Shown here: positions 46,669-59,254 of the stretch, piece after piece | How the letters are laid out: every line of letters starts with the position of its first letter | Numbering within the stretch: the first letter of the stretch is position 1 | Assembly (NCBI GenBank): GCA_946894095.1 | Contig: OX335650.1 | Location: 20,868,001-20,932,000, forward strand | DNA length: 64,000 nucleotides | DNA from: Incurvaria masculella | Taxonomy: Eukaryota; Arthropoda; Insecta; Lepidoptera; Incurvariidae | Direction of reading: 5' to 3' | Notes under the pieces: generated by a model | The model's database searches: none | What the model was told of the DNA's origin: nothing | What the model saw: the letters and a program-made list of their open reading frames with translations, nothing else | Position numbers and translations under genes: made by a program

Positions 46669-46803
46669 AGCAGGCCTATTCTTGGAATTCCGTTATCAGG
46701 AATCAGAAATTCGAGAAAACCGATTTGATAACCGCTATGAAAGCTGTTTACTTGACTGAAAGATTCCTGATGCCTGAGAACGGAATTCCAAAAATATGCC
46801 TAC
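46669..46803. mobile_element. MITE with CAGGCCTATTC ends, copy 2
   Basis: CAGCAGGCCTATTCTTGGAA at the left, GGAATTCCAAAAATATGCCT inverted at the right; shorter than 41120-41338 and with decayed ends. Confidence 0.65.
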
Positions 46804-47197
46804 CGGGCTAACTTTATCTATTCCAAACATTGCAATGCGAAAGTTCATTGCCTTCAATGAGATAATTGATTGATCAGTCGCTATCGGAAACAGCACACCG
46901 CTTGATACATCTGTCTGCAGCAGTGAACACGCGCCTCCAAACCTTCACGCCCCATCGGCATCTGTCGAACGGTTCTGTCCGCAGAATTGTGAATACGCTA
47001 GAAACGCCTATTATCTCGCTTCATTCGTACGCACTTGTCGCCATCTCTGGCTATGGTACTCCAGTGTCTTGGGTTTAATGCGTTTCCGTTTACGGTCACT
47101 TCTTATTATGCAATAAGAAATATTAATTTTATCAAACGTGCGCGCGCTCTATATTACATTATTTGAAGCTAATTTAAAGGCAGAATTATTTAATGTC

Positions 47198-47665
47198 TTA
47201 ACGCGCTAGGACTAGCCAACTACTCGCGCCATACAAATGCACTTTTTAACAAATGTAATAATATGTAGTGAAACGCTTCAGCAAATCCAAATAGAACTCC
47301 AGACTGATAATGGATTGTTAATATTTTTTTATTCCATCATTTATTTAAATAATAATAAAAATAAAAAAGTTGATTTTTCTCATTAGAAATCTGAAAGTAA
47401 TTCGATTTCTAGATATAAGCAAAAACAGCATATATGCATAAACAAAAAATTCCATTTGCTTTTAGATTTCTACATTTAGTCAAAAAAGTTCGGAAATGGA
47501 CACCGTTTCCGCAATGTATTTTGTTATAGAAAAAGGAAACAAATAATTCGATTCCTAGACAAGGAATCATATATTGTAAGAATGACACTTATTATCGTCA
47601 GACTTAGTTAGTTAACTTGGTGTGCCTCGTCTAACTTTGCGATTTGGCTAGTACCAGGCCCTTAA
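47198..47665 (-). mobile_element. TTAA-flanked MITE, second family, copy 2, inverted
   Basis: TTAACGCGCTAGGACTAGCC at the left and TTGGCTAGTACCAGGCCCTT with TTAA at the right. The same length as 11623-12091, in opposite orientation. Confidence 0.88.
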
Positions 47666-48322
47666 TAGAAATATTTTTTTTAATTTAATTTAATTTACTT
47701 TTGGTAGTCAGTATCATCCCAAATTTTTAGATCCACAGATTCGATTAATTCAGTAGAGATGAACCCACAAAGAAACTAACAAAGTTGCTTACATAATAAT
47801 ATATGTATAAAAGTAGGTATTACAAGTATTTTCCGGTGTAAATGAAGTCGTCCACTTAACAACCTATGTCGGGTGTATTAAGCCCTCGTCAAGTCTGATA
47901 AGGATTTGAAACGTTCGCCGAAATTACTCCAAGTAAGTTTTTGTAGCATCTAAAATAACAGTACAAGAAAACCAGGTCAGTGCAGTGTTATTCTTCCGAT
48001 GTGTGTGTATAATACACCACCCGCAAATTGTATGGAGTTTGCATTTAGTCCGCGACAAGTGCTCGTGATCGGAGATGATAGGCACTTCTACCTTATTACC
48101 AATTCTGTGGTTCAGTCACGTGATAGATCACTGCATCGTGCGCAGGATGACATGCAGCTTCCTTATAACACAATTAATGCATTGATTGTGGTACAATGCG
48201 ATTTTTATCGATACATTTAAATTTTAAAGAAAGAAGCATTTTGATGACAATCTTTCATTCATTTCATTTTCATTATATTGAACATAGCATGGTATACTGA
48301 ATCAGGTTAGCGTTAACTTTAG

Positions 48323-48378
48323 CGAGTTGTTTCATGGTTCGGAATACGTTCCGAAAAAATATCCGTGTTTTCAATTTT
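48323..48378 (+). mobile_element. SINE fragment, decayed
   Basis: GCGAGTTGTTTCATGGTTCG, then AATATCCGTGTTTTCAAT, resembles the T-arm and mid-body of the tRNA-headed SINE with a deletion. Confidence 0.4.
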
Positions 48379-48610
48379 GAAAAAGATTTTGTTACAATGC
48401 AAATGTTAACTATGGATTAATTTTAAGTGGACATGGCAGGATAATTGGAAAGCAAATGATTCGAAGAATATCCACTGGTTGTGAATGGCGGACTTAGTAG
48501 GCTATATTAAATCGGTTTGGATATAAAGAGCAGATGCATTACGAACAAATGATGACGAAAATTAAAATAGTAGTTCGAACCTGTCTTAGCCTTTGTTACT
48601 TTGTATGATT

Positions 48611-48846
48611 TTTTATGTGACCTGACATGGATGGCTAATACCACACAACTATGATTATGATATTAGCCCAATACACCACATTCTCGAAGGCATTAGGTGC
48701 CATGCCAGGACCTTCCCTTTATGGTACGGCTTTATTGAACTGGATGGAAAACACAGAAAATTTTTCTTTTGACCATATTTTCATCCAATGCGATGGTACC
48801 AACCGGGCGGGCTTAAATTCTACCACTTAGTAGGGGAAGGGGATTC
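48611..48846 (-). mobile_element. SINE, head missing
   Basis: CCTGACATGGATGGCTAATA through GGAAAACACAGA and GCGATGGTACCAACCGGGCG to AGTAGGGGAAGGGG; the tRNA-like head is lost. Confidence 0.85.
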
Positions 48847-49269
48847 GTCGTTGCATGATAGGTTTTGTTTGATTCATGATACGATCGCAAACATTGCGAA
48901 AATTTACTATGAATCTGATATCTGTTGTTACACTCAATGTTCTCCGGGTATATTTAACAGATTTCAATGATATTTGCATCTAAGTTTATCCTCACAAAGA
49001 CCGTAAGTCGATCTAAGTAAGTACTTCAGAATTAACTAAAATGTAATTTAAAAAAAGTCATGATTATAAAGTATGTGATAGAGAGATTATCTACCATCTC
49101 TTTTGGCTGCCAACTCTGAACACGACTGTCAAAGTCGTATTATCTGATGCTGACTGACATCGCTGTTCTACTTCCAACTAAGTTAATAATTTATCATTGG
49201 TATTTCAAACTTAACTCTCATCAAAAACCTAGTACACAAGGAGCGCAGAACTGTAAGTAAAGCTAATAA

Positions 49270-49430
49270 TGATTTAATACACCCCGCGGCTGTGGCACAC
49301 GCGAGACGCGACAAGTGCTTCCGCGCGCTCGGTGCGCGCGTAATGGCGCGTGCGACGCTGATGCGGCCCGCATCTGTCGCGCGAGTCGGACCGCGCGGGG
49401 ACGCGCCGTGATAAATGGCGGGAACGATTC
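49270..49430. other. GC-rich island
   Basis: CGCGGCTGTGGCACACGCGA and GCGCGCTCGGTGCGCGCGTA, ending GACGCGCCGTGATAAATGGC. No repeat match. Confidence 0.28.
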
Positions 49431-51287
49431 GATGTGTATTTTAGTGCACAGCTCCGATCAATTTGAAAGTCATGGCGTGAAAAAAAATGTGCGTGCATAT
49501 GGCTCACGAAAATGGAGAGTTATGGTTGGCATTTTTTTAAGCCTGGCTTTCACCAAGTCCTGCAAAAGTGTTAATTACCTTATACTGGTATTGTTGGCTA
49601 GCTGCTAAGAAAGGCCTTAATTGTATTGTATTGTTTTATTGCATTCATAGGTAGGTAGACATACACTTGAACATGTCAAGAAACGTTATGCTATGCTATC
49701 GTTATGTATATTAGTACTGGCAAACATACTTTGCCAGTCACAAAATAAGTTTAAAATTTAATTAAAATTTAAGTAGTTTCAAAAAGGCCCTAAGACTATT
49801 TCTAGGTCTCGGATATAGAAGGCTTTTTATAAAATTTTAATTGCGCTCAGTTTACGGTTTATCAAACATATCAGAGCTGGATATATAACGTTCTAATATT
49901 TTTTTGTATACAATTTTCGGACTATCATTAACGTGATATGTGTTTATTCCGCAAAAAATATATTAAACATACAAGCTCGTTTATTTAACACGTTTACATA
50001 TTTTTTAATTCGAAGAGACTTCGAACATAATTATCACTCAGCTAAAACATTCATGATGCCAAATGAGGGACACATATTTACATGCATAAATCAATTCAGG
50101 GTGTATGTGTTTTGGCCTATCTTTAAATATAAAATTCGGATGTGCGTGTGTTCGTAATTCTTCTCTACCTAAACAGCGTGGGCGTATTGCCTTTTGATTT
50201 TTGAGGTAGCGCTGCTGTTGTCGAGATTAATATAATATATTAATCTCCTGTCAATATATGTAATAATTTCCTGCCAAAATATTTTAAAATATTCTGATAT
50301 TACCCCAAACTGTCTGCCTGTCATCACCTCTCAGTATTTTAGAATTATTTTATAATAGACCATTTGATTAACACGCTTTCTGATCAAGATTTACCGGGCT
50401 CCGTTCGGGTTAATATCCAAAACAAAATCTACCTGAGCGGAGTCGAAAACCTCAGATAGTGTAAATGGTAACATTTACGTTCTATAAAATTATACATTTA
50501 TGTGAGCAAACGCCGGAATCTGTAATAGTAATGCAAAGTAATAGAACAAGGTAAAGAGTAAATACATTTTACGTACTTCCAAAAAGAGCTAACAACAAGT
50601 TGCAACGCCATGTTTAATCTTAAAATTGCTCCCAATTTGTGTCCACACGAGCCACCTGCCACCTCTTAAATAGCATTAAATTGTCCCAGGATTAACACAA
50701 GGCCCGAATAAACACTACATTCATTGCATTATTATGACGCGTTGATCCCGGTTTATCAGTCAATGTTAACACATGTTGCTAGTTAGTAAAAAACTTTCCC
50801 TCCACACCCATCACGACTCATGTCGCTCGAACTGCGACGATAGAATAGGTGCTTTAGTGTTACGATTTAAGGGTGCTTATTGCAATGTGAAGCGTTCGAT
50901 ATTGGGTCGAAGGGTAGCTAATATTATTCCTGGTCGCCAGTTCATTGTTGCCTTTTCATTGGAGTAATAATAGGGGGTGCGAGCGCCGCTGGGTGTTTAC
51001 CTTTCGAGCTCACCAAAGAGCGCCACTGCACGCCTGCTGCTCTTCAAAACTGACATTCGTTCAATATTGAGTTCTATAATTCCAATACGATTATTATATG
51101 ATTCGTTTTCTTCTTGAGTTAAATCTGATGAAATGACAGAAAATCTACTTTGGTTTTCATTTTGTTTTGTCCCTATCTTCTTAATGTTGTTCTTAGATAA
51201 GTGTCAAAGGTGGTGTCTTACTCAGATAATATCATTGCTTCAAAAATGAGCTTCATTAACACTTAGTATAAGGCAAACATTATTTAT

Positions 51288-51700
51288 TAACCGACTTCAA
51301 AAAAAGGAGGAGGTTATTAATTCGTCTGTATGTTTTATTTTTTTTAATGTTTGTTACCTCATAACTTTTGCCTGGGTGAACCGATTTTGATGATTAATTT
51401 TTTAAATGATAGTTAGTGCTTCCCAAGTGGTCCCATTTTAATTTGGTTAAGTTCTGACAATGATATCCATGAGAAAATCATAAAAGTCTTAAATTTGTAT
51501 TAAGATGTGCGCGACAAATGGACGAATAACTCAATATAACACCAACCGATTTCGGTGATTCTTTTTTTATTGGAAAGGACGTGTACAAATTAGTAAGTGT
51601 ACTTCAGATTTACTAAAAATAAACAAATAAAAAAAAATTAACAAAAAAAATAACCGACTTCAAAGAAAAATCACTAAAAAGAAAAAAATAATTTTCATTT
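51288..51700 (+). mobile_element. Dispersed AT-rich repeat (AACCGACTTC family), copy 2
   Basis: AACCGACTTCAAAAAAAGGA, CTCATAACTTTTGCCTGGGT, GTGGTCCCATTTTAATTTGG and the end AACCGACTTCAAAGAAAAAT. AACCGACTTC occurs at both ends as a direct repeat. Confidence 0.8.
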
Positions 51701-52179
51701 TTGTAGTTATATCGTTTTGTTTACGGAATGGGCTTAACAGGACCGCAAAAAAGTTATTAAGTTGAAAAGTATTATTCAAGTATTTTTACATATATTCTTC
51801 GTATAATCCAAAGGAGGATATATTGCAGTTTACATCTCAGTTATTTCGTTACCTATCACAAGAATAAATTATTATTGTCAATAATTTCAACTTTACTAAA
51901 CTGATTGAATTCTGAAATACTGAATGAGTGTGTCTTTACGAACTTTCTCTGACTTATTTCCTCGCCGCTAAAATGAACGAGATCTTATCTTTAAGACTGG
52001 GTATTTTTATGTATTAACTATTTGAGCTTGTTGATGAAACTGTCTTTTAAATTACCGTACAACAACGAAAATAATCTTTCTTTTCGTATTCTTACGAAAA
52101 TGGTCTATGTGCTGGGTGCACTGGAACATGCCAACATTTCACAACCAACCGACCGCAAGAAGAGAGATCCGGAGGCTTC

Positions 52180-52400
52180 CCCGAGCTCCACAGCCGCCGC
52201 CCCTCCCCGCCCACGCTACCGTCCCGCCCGCCCTCACCCGCCGCCCTCCGCCCTCCGCCCTCCAACCCCGCGCCGCCCCCGCCTCCCCGGCTAATGAATA
52301 CAATTAGATGATTCCGCCTGACCTCATGTATTTCACAAGTGAGCCACCGGGCCTCCGATCGGCTCGGTCAGGTTCCGACGTTATTTCATGCGGTTCGTCA
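52180..52400. other. GC-rich island, C-rich strand
   Basis: CACAGCCGCCGCCCCTCCCC, CGCCCTCACCCGCCGCCCTC then GGCTAATGAATACAATTAGATG with two TAAT-type sites. Confidence 0.3.
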
Positions 52401-52836
52401 CACGAAATCTCTATAAAATTATGGTATTCGCTGTGTTTACAGTCGTGTATTGATATTTACACAGCCTACACGGACAAGTCGAATTCAATATTAATTTACA
52501 TGACATTTGGTATTCTAGGATTCAATTCAAACTCAATCCGAAACTAATGCTACAAGGAGAATATTATCGGCAAAAATGTATGGCAGTTGCGACCAAAATT
52601 AAAAAGCATTAGAATATTTTGTGTTGTCATTAACTAGCAAGTCATAGAATATTTCATAGTTTAGTTTTAAATTACGTATCCAGATTATAAAGCGCTTACG
52701 ATTGTTTTATTATACGCTAAAAAATGCTCTATTTAATAAAGATATTGAAATATTTTTATTGAATGAGAAGGTCTTATCAAGCTAAACTAAAACTAACGTG
52801 ACTCATCTGAAATACCTTGCGAATTATAACAAGTCA

Positions 52837-53160
52837 ATCAGCCTCGGTAGCTCAATGTGCGACGCCTTGCGAATCGATAAGCTGGGGAAGCACCTCTGAG
52901 CGCGGTTAGGTTCTGGATGGGTGACCATTTTCAACCGTTGAGGCTGGCCGTGGTTCGAATTCCACGTAAAACTGTAGGTCCCCTTCCTTACTTACCAGGT
53001 GGTAGGGTTAATCCCGCCCGGGTTGGTATTATCGCATTGAATTAACGATGGTCGAAGCAGCAATGAAAATTGTTCGTAGTTTCAATCTATGTGGTGTGTT
53101 AGGCTAATATCTGACGGTCAGTTCGGTTTAAGCCTTCCATGTCAAGTTACATAAAAAAAA
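52837..53160 (+). mobile_element. SINE with tRNA/5S composite head
   Basis: Head CAGCCTCGGTAGCTCAATGT (A-box-like), then GAGCGCGGTTAGGTTCTGGA followed by TGGGTGACC (5S rRNA C-box-like), then GTGGTTCGAATTCC (B box), the common body, and an ACATAAAAAAAA tail. The body is shortened near its end. Confidence 0.88.
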
Positions 53161-53399
53161 ATCTTACACTCTTTCACACTTTTAGTATATTGCCCATTTT
53201 TTCTTTTCGTACCAATTTAAATTTAAAAAAAACGATTGCTGTGAAAATCATAAATTAAAAAGTTGCTTGAAATCTCTTGATATTTGAGGGGTCTATAGTT
53301 TTTAAGTCCCTGTATTGACAATTATATTGATGCTCTGTATTTCATATTTTATGTTCTATTCTGACACTTCTATTGAACTAACACCAAAATGTCTCTGTG

Positions 53400-53560
53400 C
53401 TTGATTTTCAAAGTACTGATTTATTGGGCTTTTATTAATAAAGTGCTGATTGTATTGTAATGGTATTGATTGCAAGCGTCTAAGAATGACCTTAAAATGT
53501 GTCGATTAAGCTAATCAGCAGTAGTTGAAATAAGGCCCTTATTCATTTAAAATTGAAACC
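53400..53560. mobile_element. Small dispersed element, copy 1
   Basis: AAGTACTGATTTATTGGGCT and GTCGATTAAGCTAATCAGCA are shared with 54705-54900 at similar spacing. The ends are loosely inverted. Confidence 0.55.
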
Positions 53561-53579
53561 GTACTACAATTTCCTATTA

Positions 53580-53890
53580 CTGCCAACTCACAATTTCGCC
53601 TGCGGTTTGAGCAATACGAAATCACCTGGCAAAATAGCCGTGTAGCAGACTCCGCGCTATGGCCGGTGACCGCCGCTGTAGCCCTCGCAAGCAAACACAG
53701 TCCGGAATATATTAGAGGTGTTTATATTTGTGATTCCGAGTTCACGTCGACTATTCACGCCAGATGTCGCGCCCGAAGGATATCGTCCTGTGCGCTCATT
53801 CAGCAGGCCCGCGAAACGCCTAACTCGGAGGTCGTAAAGGTTATTTTCGCTCGGCGCTGCCGTGTGAGGCATACGGCTGACCAAATAACA
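53580..53890. other. GC-rich island
   Basis: CGCGCTATGGCCGGTGACCG and CGCCAGATGTCGCGCCCGAA through CGGCGCTGCCGTGTGAGGCA. Moderate GC; short ORFs on both strands show no known motif. Confidence 0.27.
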
Positions 53891-54135
53891 TGTTGGTGAC
53901 ATTGTTTGTTTAAATACTTTGTGATGTTTGCGGACTCTAGGTGTTAGCTTTAGGACTCTACTTCAGACGCTGTGGTATAATTGGCGATTTAATTTTTATT
54001 TTGAAAACGAAAACATTGCTAAACAGAAGGTGACATTTTAATTTACCGAGATTTTGACCGCTATCTTACTGGATACCAAAAATATCGTAATATTGTTAAT
54101 ATTAAAGTGTCGAGTTCATTTTGACACAAGGTACA

Positions 54136-54303
54136 TTTTTAGGGTTCCGTACCCAAAGGGTGCCAACGAGACCCTGTTACTAAGCCTGCCTTGTCCGTCC
54201 GTCCGTTTGTCAGCGGGCTGTATAACATGAACCGTAATAGGTACACAGCTTAAATAAAGACACTGTATTCTATTCGCGCTATAAAAACAAATAGTAAAAC
54301 AAT
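54136..54303 (-). mobile_element. GGAC-repeat element, truncated
   Basis: TTTTTAGGGTTCCGTACCCA to CTATAAAAACAAATAGTAAA. The CCGGCCAAGTGCGAG end is absent. Confidence 0.82.
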
Positions 54304-54704
54304 CTTTATTATTTTTATCATTAGTCAGGTATGATTGTAAGTAATAAAACAATTTCGAACTGATTCAATACCGTTAAGCATTAATTGATAGTATGTGTTG
54401 TTACGCATCTCATACACTTTATTGTTGAGGTTGCTCTTAAAACAATATTTTTTCTCTTATTTTTTCCATATTAAAGAGATAAAGTTAAATATTTTAATAG
54501 CTATAATTTTGACTTCCGGCAAAGTTTCTTGTTGATTATTCCGTGGTAATCACACCCTGCTTTGAAAAAGATGAATCCAAGAGTGGCTGTACACCAATTG
54601 AGTAAAATGAACGAATAAACGAAAAGAGAATACCAATTGAGTTTTAAATGAATACCAAACCTATTTAAAATTAAATCACAATTAGTTTGGTTTTCACCAA
54701 GTGC

Positions 54705-54900
54705 TGATTTATTTTAATTGATACTTGAAGGGGCTGATTATCTTGCACTGGTATCGATTTCAAGATGGTATGAAAGGCCCTTTAATGTTCGGATTAAGCT
54801 AATCAGTACTTGGTGGAAGAGACCCTTAGGGCCTTTTTCTGCTGCTGATTAGCTGCTGATTAGCTTAATCGCCACATATTAAGGTAATTTGTTAGCAAGC
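54705..54900. mobile_element. Small dispersed element, copy 2
   Basis: CACCAAGTGCTGATTTATTT and, inverted, TAATCAGTACTTGGTG; then a short GCTGATTAGCTGCTGATTAG tandem. Confidence 0.6.
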
Positions 54901-55873
54901 AAACATTTTGCTGCCAGTGCGTCGTTGATACACAGTTGTTTCTACATACCAATAAACATATCGAAAAGCTTGGCGTACTTTCTTTGTGCGAAAATATGAT
55001 CTAACCTATTTTGAACTAGCTTGAATTGTAGTTGTAAAAGTTTCTTGTTGAAAATAGTATTTTTTTCGTCACATTTCCGTGAAATATACAATTTATAAAG
55101 TTGTTATACGAATATTATTATAAATATTAGACGAGCTAGCACTTCCCGCAAGGATCCGACTTGAGTACACAGTCATAATAAAATTAGTTCAAAAAGTCCC
55201 CCCCCCCACCCTTCACTCTCCGTCTCCCCCCTCCCCCCTCCACTTGTATGCGACTCGTCTCCCCTTTAACAATTCCATATTTAAAATTCATGTCACAGTA
55301 TCCGGAAAAGTAGATGACTTTCCTACTTTGTACGAGTATAGACAGACTTGCTGTATACTTATACATATACATTATACATCTATCATTATAAATTAATAAT
55401 ACATATCGATATATTTATACATTAATAATATTCTCAATAGCTTATAGCGTTAAAGCTAATTTCTTTTTTTCATTCAGCCTCTAAACACGAATATTTTAAT
55501 GATAATATATTTCCTTTTTAATTTCAACATAAAATATTTTCTGGTTCCATTAGCATATTTTTAATCAGATAAAATAAAGATGTCAAGAGACTTTTACCCA
55601 TAAAATATTTTGAACATAGTGTGGAAATACATAAAATGCGCTTTGCGGGTTTCTTTTACTCCCACATAAAGCCGCAATAAAAATTCATTCGAAATTCAAG
55701 TCAAAAAATATGTTGTGCGTTGGATAAAAATTCATACCAACAAATGAATGCATATTTGTATTTGTTGGTGTGTAATTTTTTACGCAGAAACGGGGCAATG
55801 GACTTAAGTGGTTTATTATATACAGATGATAGTTTATGAGTTGGAGAGTGACATATACTAATTTGTACCCCAG

Positions 55874-56120
55874 AAAAAAAACCGGCCAAGTACCTAGATT
55901 TAACAGAAAAAGTGAGGTTTTTTGTATGGGGCCCCCCATTAATTTACCTATTTGTTGTAATAGCGGCAAAATAAATACACACCTCTGTGAAAATTTCAGC
56001 TGCCTACCTATTACGGTTCATGAGATACAGCCCTGTGACAGGCGGACGGACGGACGGACGGACAGCGGAGGCTTAGTAATAGTGTTCTCTTGACACCCTT
56101 TGAGTACGGAACCCTAAAAA
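55874..56120 (+). mobile_element. GGAC-repeat element next to a Helitron end
   Basis: AAAAAAAACCGGCCAAGTAC to GTACGGAACCCTAAAAA. The GTGCGAG palindrome is deleted. Only 10 bp separate it from the Helitron terminus. Confidence 0.85.
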
Positions 56121-56127
56121 TGAAACT

Positions 56128-56157
56128 GTCCCGAGCTGAGCCGGGTAACGCAGCTAG
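56128..56157 (+). mobile_element. Helitron 3' terminus
   Basis: The hairpin CCCGAGCTGAGCCGGG followed by TAACGCAGCTAG and host T closely matches the terminus of the Helitron at 26499-27441. The 5' end of this copy was not located. Confidence 0.7.
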
Positions 56158-56159
56158 TA

Positions 56160-56265
56160 ATTAAATAAATGGAAGCGATACAGGCGCAGCAGGCGACGGC
56201 GCGGTCGGTCGGGTCGCGAGGGAAGCAGGGGCGGAGGGGCGGTACACAAAACAATTCGCGGAAAA
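56160..56265. other. Short GC-rich island
   Basis: AGGCGCAGCAGGCGACGGCG and GTCGGGTCGCGAGGGAAGCA, directly after a Helitron end. Confidence 0.22.
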
Positions 56266-56709
56266 TCGCAATGCACTTTTGTAAATGAACTGCAGCGGGC
56301 AAATGTAATTAAAACGCACGCAGTAATGTTGATCAGCGCATCGGCCGTAAATAATGGGCAATTTGGAAGAATATCCAATCACTTATTGGGGCAGGGTCTG
56401 TTTGGAGCCATTCTGTATTTATTGGATGGCTATATCGGGTGGGTTCGAGATAAGTGTCAATCGTTATATCACTAAATGTTCATAACACATTTGTCCTGTG
56501 GGTTGTGTGGTTTCATTTGAGTTCTTTTAATGGGATGACTTTATGTTAGAAGTCAATATTTTAATATACGAAGTATATCCCTAAACGTTCAAGCAAGACT
56601 GTGATGTTCACTTTTCAACTCATTAATTTGCTAACCTGATTTTTACATATTTTTAATCGAGAAAGATGTACACGATTTTAGTAAAACATTAAAATAAACA
56701 AATGCTTAG

Positions 56710-57006
56710 TTTTTGGGGTTCCGTACCCAAAGGGTGCCAACGGAACCCTATTACTAAGTCTCCGCTGTCCGTCCGTCTGTCACAGGGCTGTATCTTAGTA
56801 ACCATCACTGATAGACAGTTGAACTTTTCATAGAGTGTGTATTATCTTGCCGCCATAACAACGAATAGGTAAAATTTAAAAATAATTAAAATTAATTAAA
56901 TTAAATAAAAAAAAAAAATTAAACCTGATTTTCTTGTGTTAAATATATTACGATGGTACGGAACCCTTCGTGTGCGAGTCTGACTCGCACTTGGCCGGTT
57001 TTTTTT
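56710..57006 (-). mobile_element. GGAC-repeat element, full copy with intact palindrome
   Basis: GGGGTTCCGTACCCAAAGGG to CGCACTTGGCCGGTTTTTTT. GTGCGAGTCTGACTCGCAC is a near-perfect palindrome; only two GTCC units remain in the tetranucleotide run. Confidence 0.9.
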
Positions 57007-57272
57007 GTACAGAAAATTCATTCAAGTTTCAGTATTCAGTATTTTAATGTTTAGGCCACGATCGTACGTCACGTTTAGTTTACCAGTTCAATTAACTAAG
57101 GGACGTGGATAATTGGACACGATCACGTCACATGGTAGGGCGTGAGGGCTTGTGCATTCCGCATTGTACATATATGTATTTCTTTAGGATGCTTGTATTA
57201 TAACTGTTTAGGGTAAAGTTGATACTAGACATCGCCTGTATGGATATACACAAATCTAGGATCCGTTTTGAG

Positions 57273-57654
57273 TTTTTTTTTTTTTATGTGACTGGACATG
57301 ATGGCTAATACCACACTTTCTGTCATGGTATTAGCCCAACACACCACATGGGAACTAGGTGCCATGCCAGGACCTTCCTTATATTGCTCGGCTACATTGA
57401 ACTGGATGGAAAACACGGACAATTTTCATTGCCGCTTCGACCATCGTTCATTCAATGCGATGGTACCAACCCGGGCGGGATTAACCCTACCACCTAGTAA
57501 GTAAGGAAGGGGACCTACAGTTTAACGTGGAATCCGAACCACGGCCAGCCTCTCTCAACGGTCTAATGGTCACCCATCCAAGACCAGACCGGACCCAGCG
57601 TTGCTTAACTTCGGAGAGCGATCGCCGAAGTGTCGCGCCACTGGGCCACGAAAG
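57273..57654 (-). mobile_element. SINE with composite tRNA/5S head, best-preserved copy
   Basis: On the minus strand: TGGCCCAGTGGCGCG (A box), then CCGAAGTTAAGCAACGCTGG and TCTTGGATGGGTGACC (57569-57616, clearly 5S rRNA-like), then GGTTCGGATTCC (B box, 57529-57540), the common body and a TCCAGTCACATAAAAAAA tail. Confidence 0.92.
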
Positions 57655-57729
57655 ACGTAACAATAAATCATATCAATACATTTCAAACTTTTCCCAATTT
57701 TATAATTATACGTATCCAATAGATGCACG

Positions 57730-57970
57730 AAAAAACCGGCCAAGTGCGAGTCGGACTCGCACACGAAGGATTCCGTACTATCGTACAAGATTTAATACAA
57801 AAAAAATCACGTTTTTTATGTAGATCTCGGCCTTAATTTTTTATTTTATTTTACCTATTTGTTGTAATAGCGGCAAAATAAATACACGCTCTATGAAAAT
57901 TTCAGCTTTCTACCTATTACTGTTCATGAGATAGAGCCCTATGACAGACGGATGGATGGACGGACGTATG
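57730..57970 (+). mobile_element. GGAC-repeat element, 3'-truncated, perfect palindrome
   Basis: AAAAAACCGGCCAAGTGCGA, the perfect palindrome-with-spacer GTGCGAGTCGGACTCGCAC, then the family body to GGATGGATGGACGGACG where it stops. Its intact TTTAATAC site serves as an empty-site reference for the MITE at 3279. Confidence 0.88.
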
Positions 57971-58189
57971 TATTAAATATTTATGTCTACTCATAGTGCT
58001 CTATTCAATTATGTAATTAGCAAAAACAACGATCGAAGCGATTTAGTGATAGGCAACGCAACTTACCTAAAACCGTAAAATCCTGAAGCAACTGCGCTTA
58101 AATACCGGCATCACAGGGGTAGAAATTACGCCTTTTTCTCCGAATCGATAGCAACTCATTAGTATTGGCGGTGTATCTCGCTTATTTGT

Positions 58190-58346
58190 TTGTTTGTTTA
58201 TCCGTCTGCGGCGGTCCCGCCCGTATGCCGGCCTCGTATCGGATTCCGTGCGCTCGTTTTGATTTTTTCCGATTCGCAAGTAATGTCTGCGGAACGCGAG
58301 CCGCTCGGCCGGCCACGGGCACGATCATAGAACAAACATGGCGGCG
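58190..58346. other. GC-rich island with Pho/YY1-like site
   Basis: CTGCGGCGGTCCCGCCCGTA and GCGAGCCGCTCGGCCGGCCA, ending AAACATGGCGGCGCG (58334-58348). Confidence 0.32.
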
Positions 58347-58947
58347 CGTGTTCCATTTTCAAAAGGCTCCAATCAGCGAACCCTGTTCGTTAGCTGGTGA
58401 ACACGTATTATTGAGCACCTTGCCTTTGTTATTTTGATGGCATACTTGCATTTTGCTGGTTTGCGAATAAATAAGTAACATATACATACATCATTATTTT
58501 GTCCATTTCAATAATCTCAACGTTATCAATGTTAATTTGCACATTTTTTTTATTTTCTTCTAGGTGCCAATTGGTCTGCTGATGAATAAATACGTATTGT
58601 TATCAGCGTTAAATTTAATTAGTGCGAAAGTAGAACAAAATTGAATTGTCTTTGTAAATAACTACAAATAATTTGGAAAAAAAATATTGTAGATTGATGT
58701 CATAGCTAAAATTTAAAGATCTCTGGTGTTGTGATACTCAAATCAGTCAAATATACATAAAACATTATAGAAAAGTTTCCGCGAATAGAAAACGTTTCAG
58801 ATATTTACCGCCATATATAGTTTTATATAGTTACTTAAACGTAAGTAAATGCAGTCATCTGTTGTCACGCCCTAAAGATCCTTAAATGTTTTGCTTATAT
58901 GCATTTCGATCATGTATCTTGATAGTATCATTTCTTTTTCTAATCTG

Positions 58948-59118
58948 TCAAGTGTGCCTTCAGGGCCAAATCCGTCATGAGGCCAATTTTGATACAAATT
59001 ATAGCTGTACTAATAGATTATTTAAAAAAACTGGCTGGGAATCAAACTCGTTGATTTTAAGAAAAATAACACATTCTGTATCATTTATTACACCAGTCAA
59101 TAGTGTCGCTTATAAGGA
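58948..59118 (-). mobile_element. tRNA-headed SINE-like repeat, copy 2
   Basis: TCAAGTGTGCCTTCAGGGCC and ACCAGTCAATAGTGTCGCTT pair it with 10112-10295. The minus strand has CGAGTTTGATTCCCAGCC as a B box. Confidence 0.55.
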
Positions 59119-59254
59119 ACAAATCCCGGGAAGTAATGTTATAAGGCAAACTATACAAAAGTGTGGATTTTTAATAAACCGATTTAAATTATTAAATATT
59201 CCAACATTGTACGTACGTTCACTTATCAAAGTGTTCGCAAGGAAGCTCAACACA

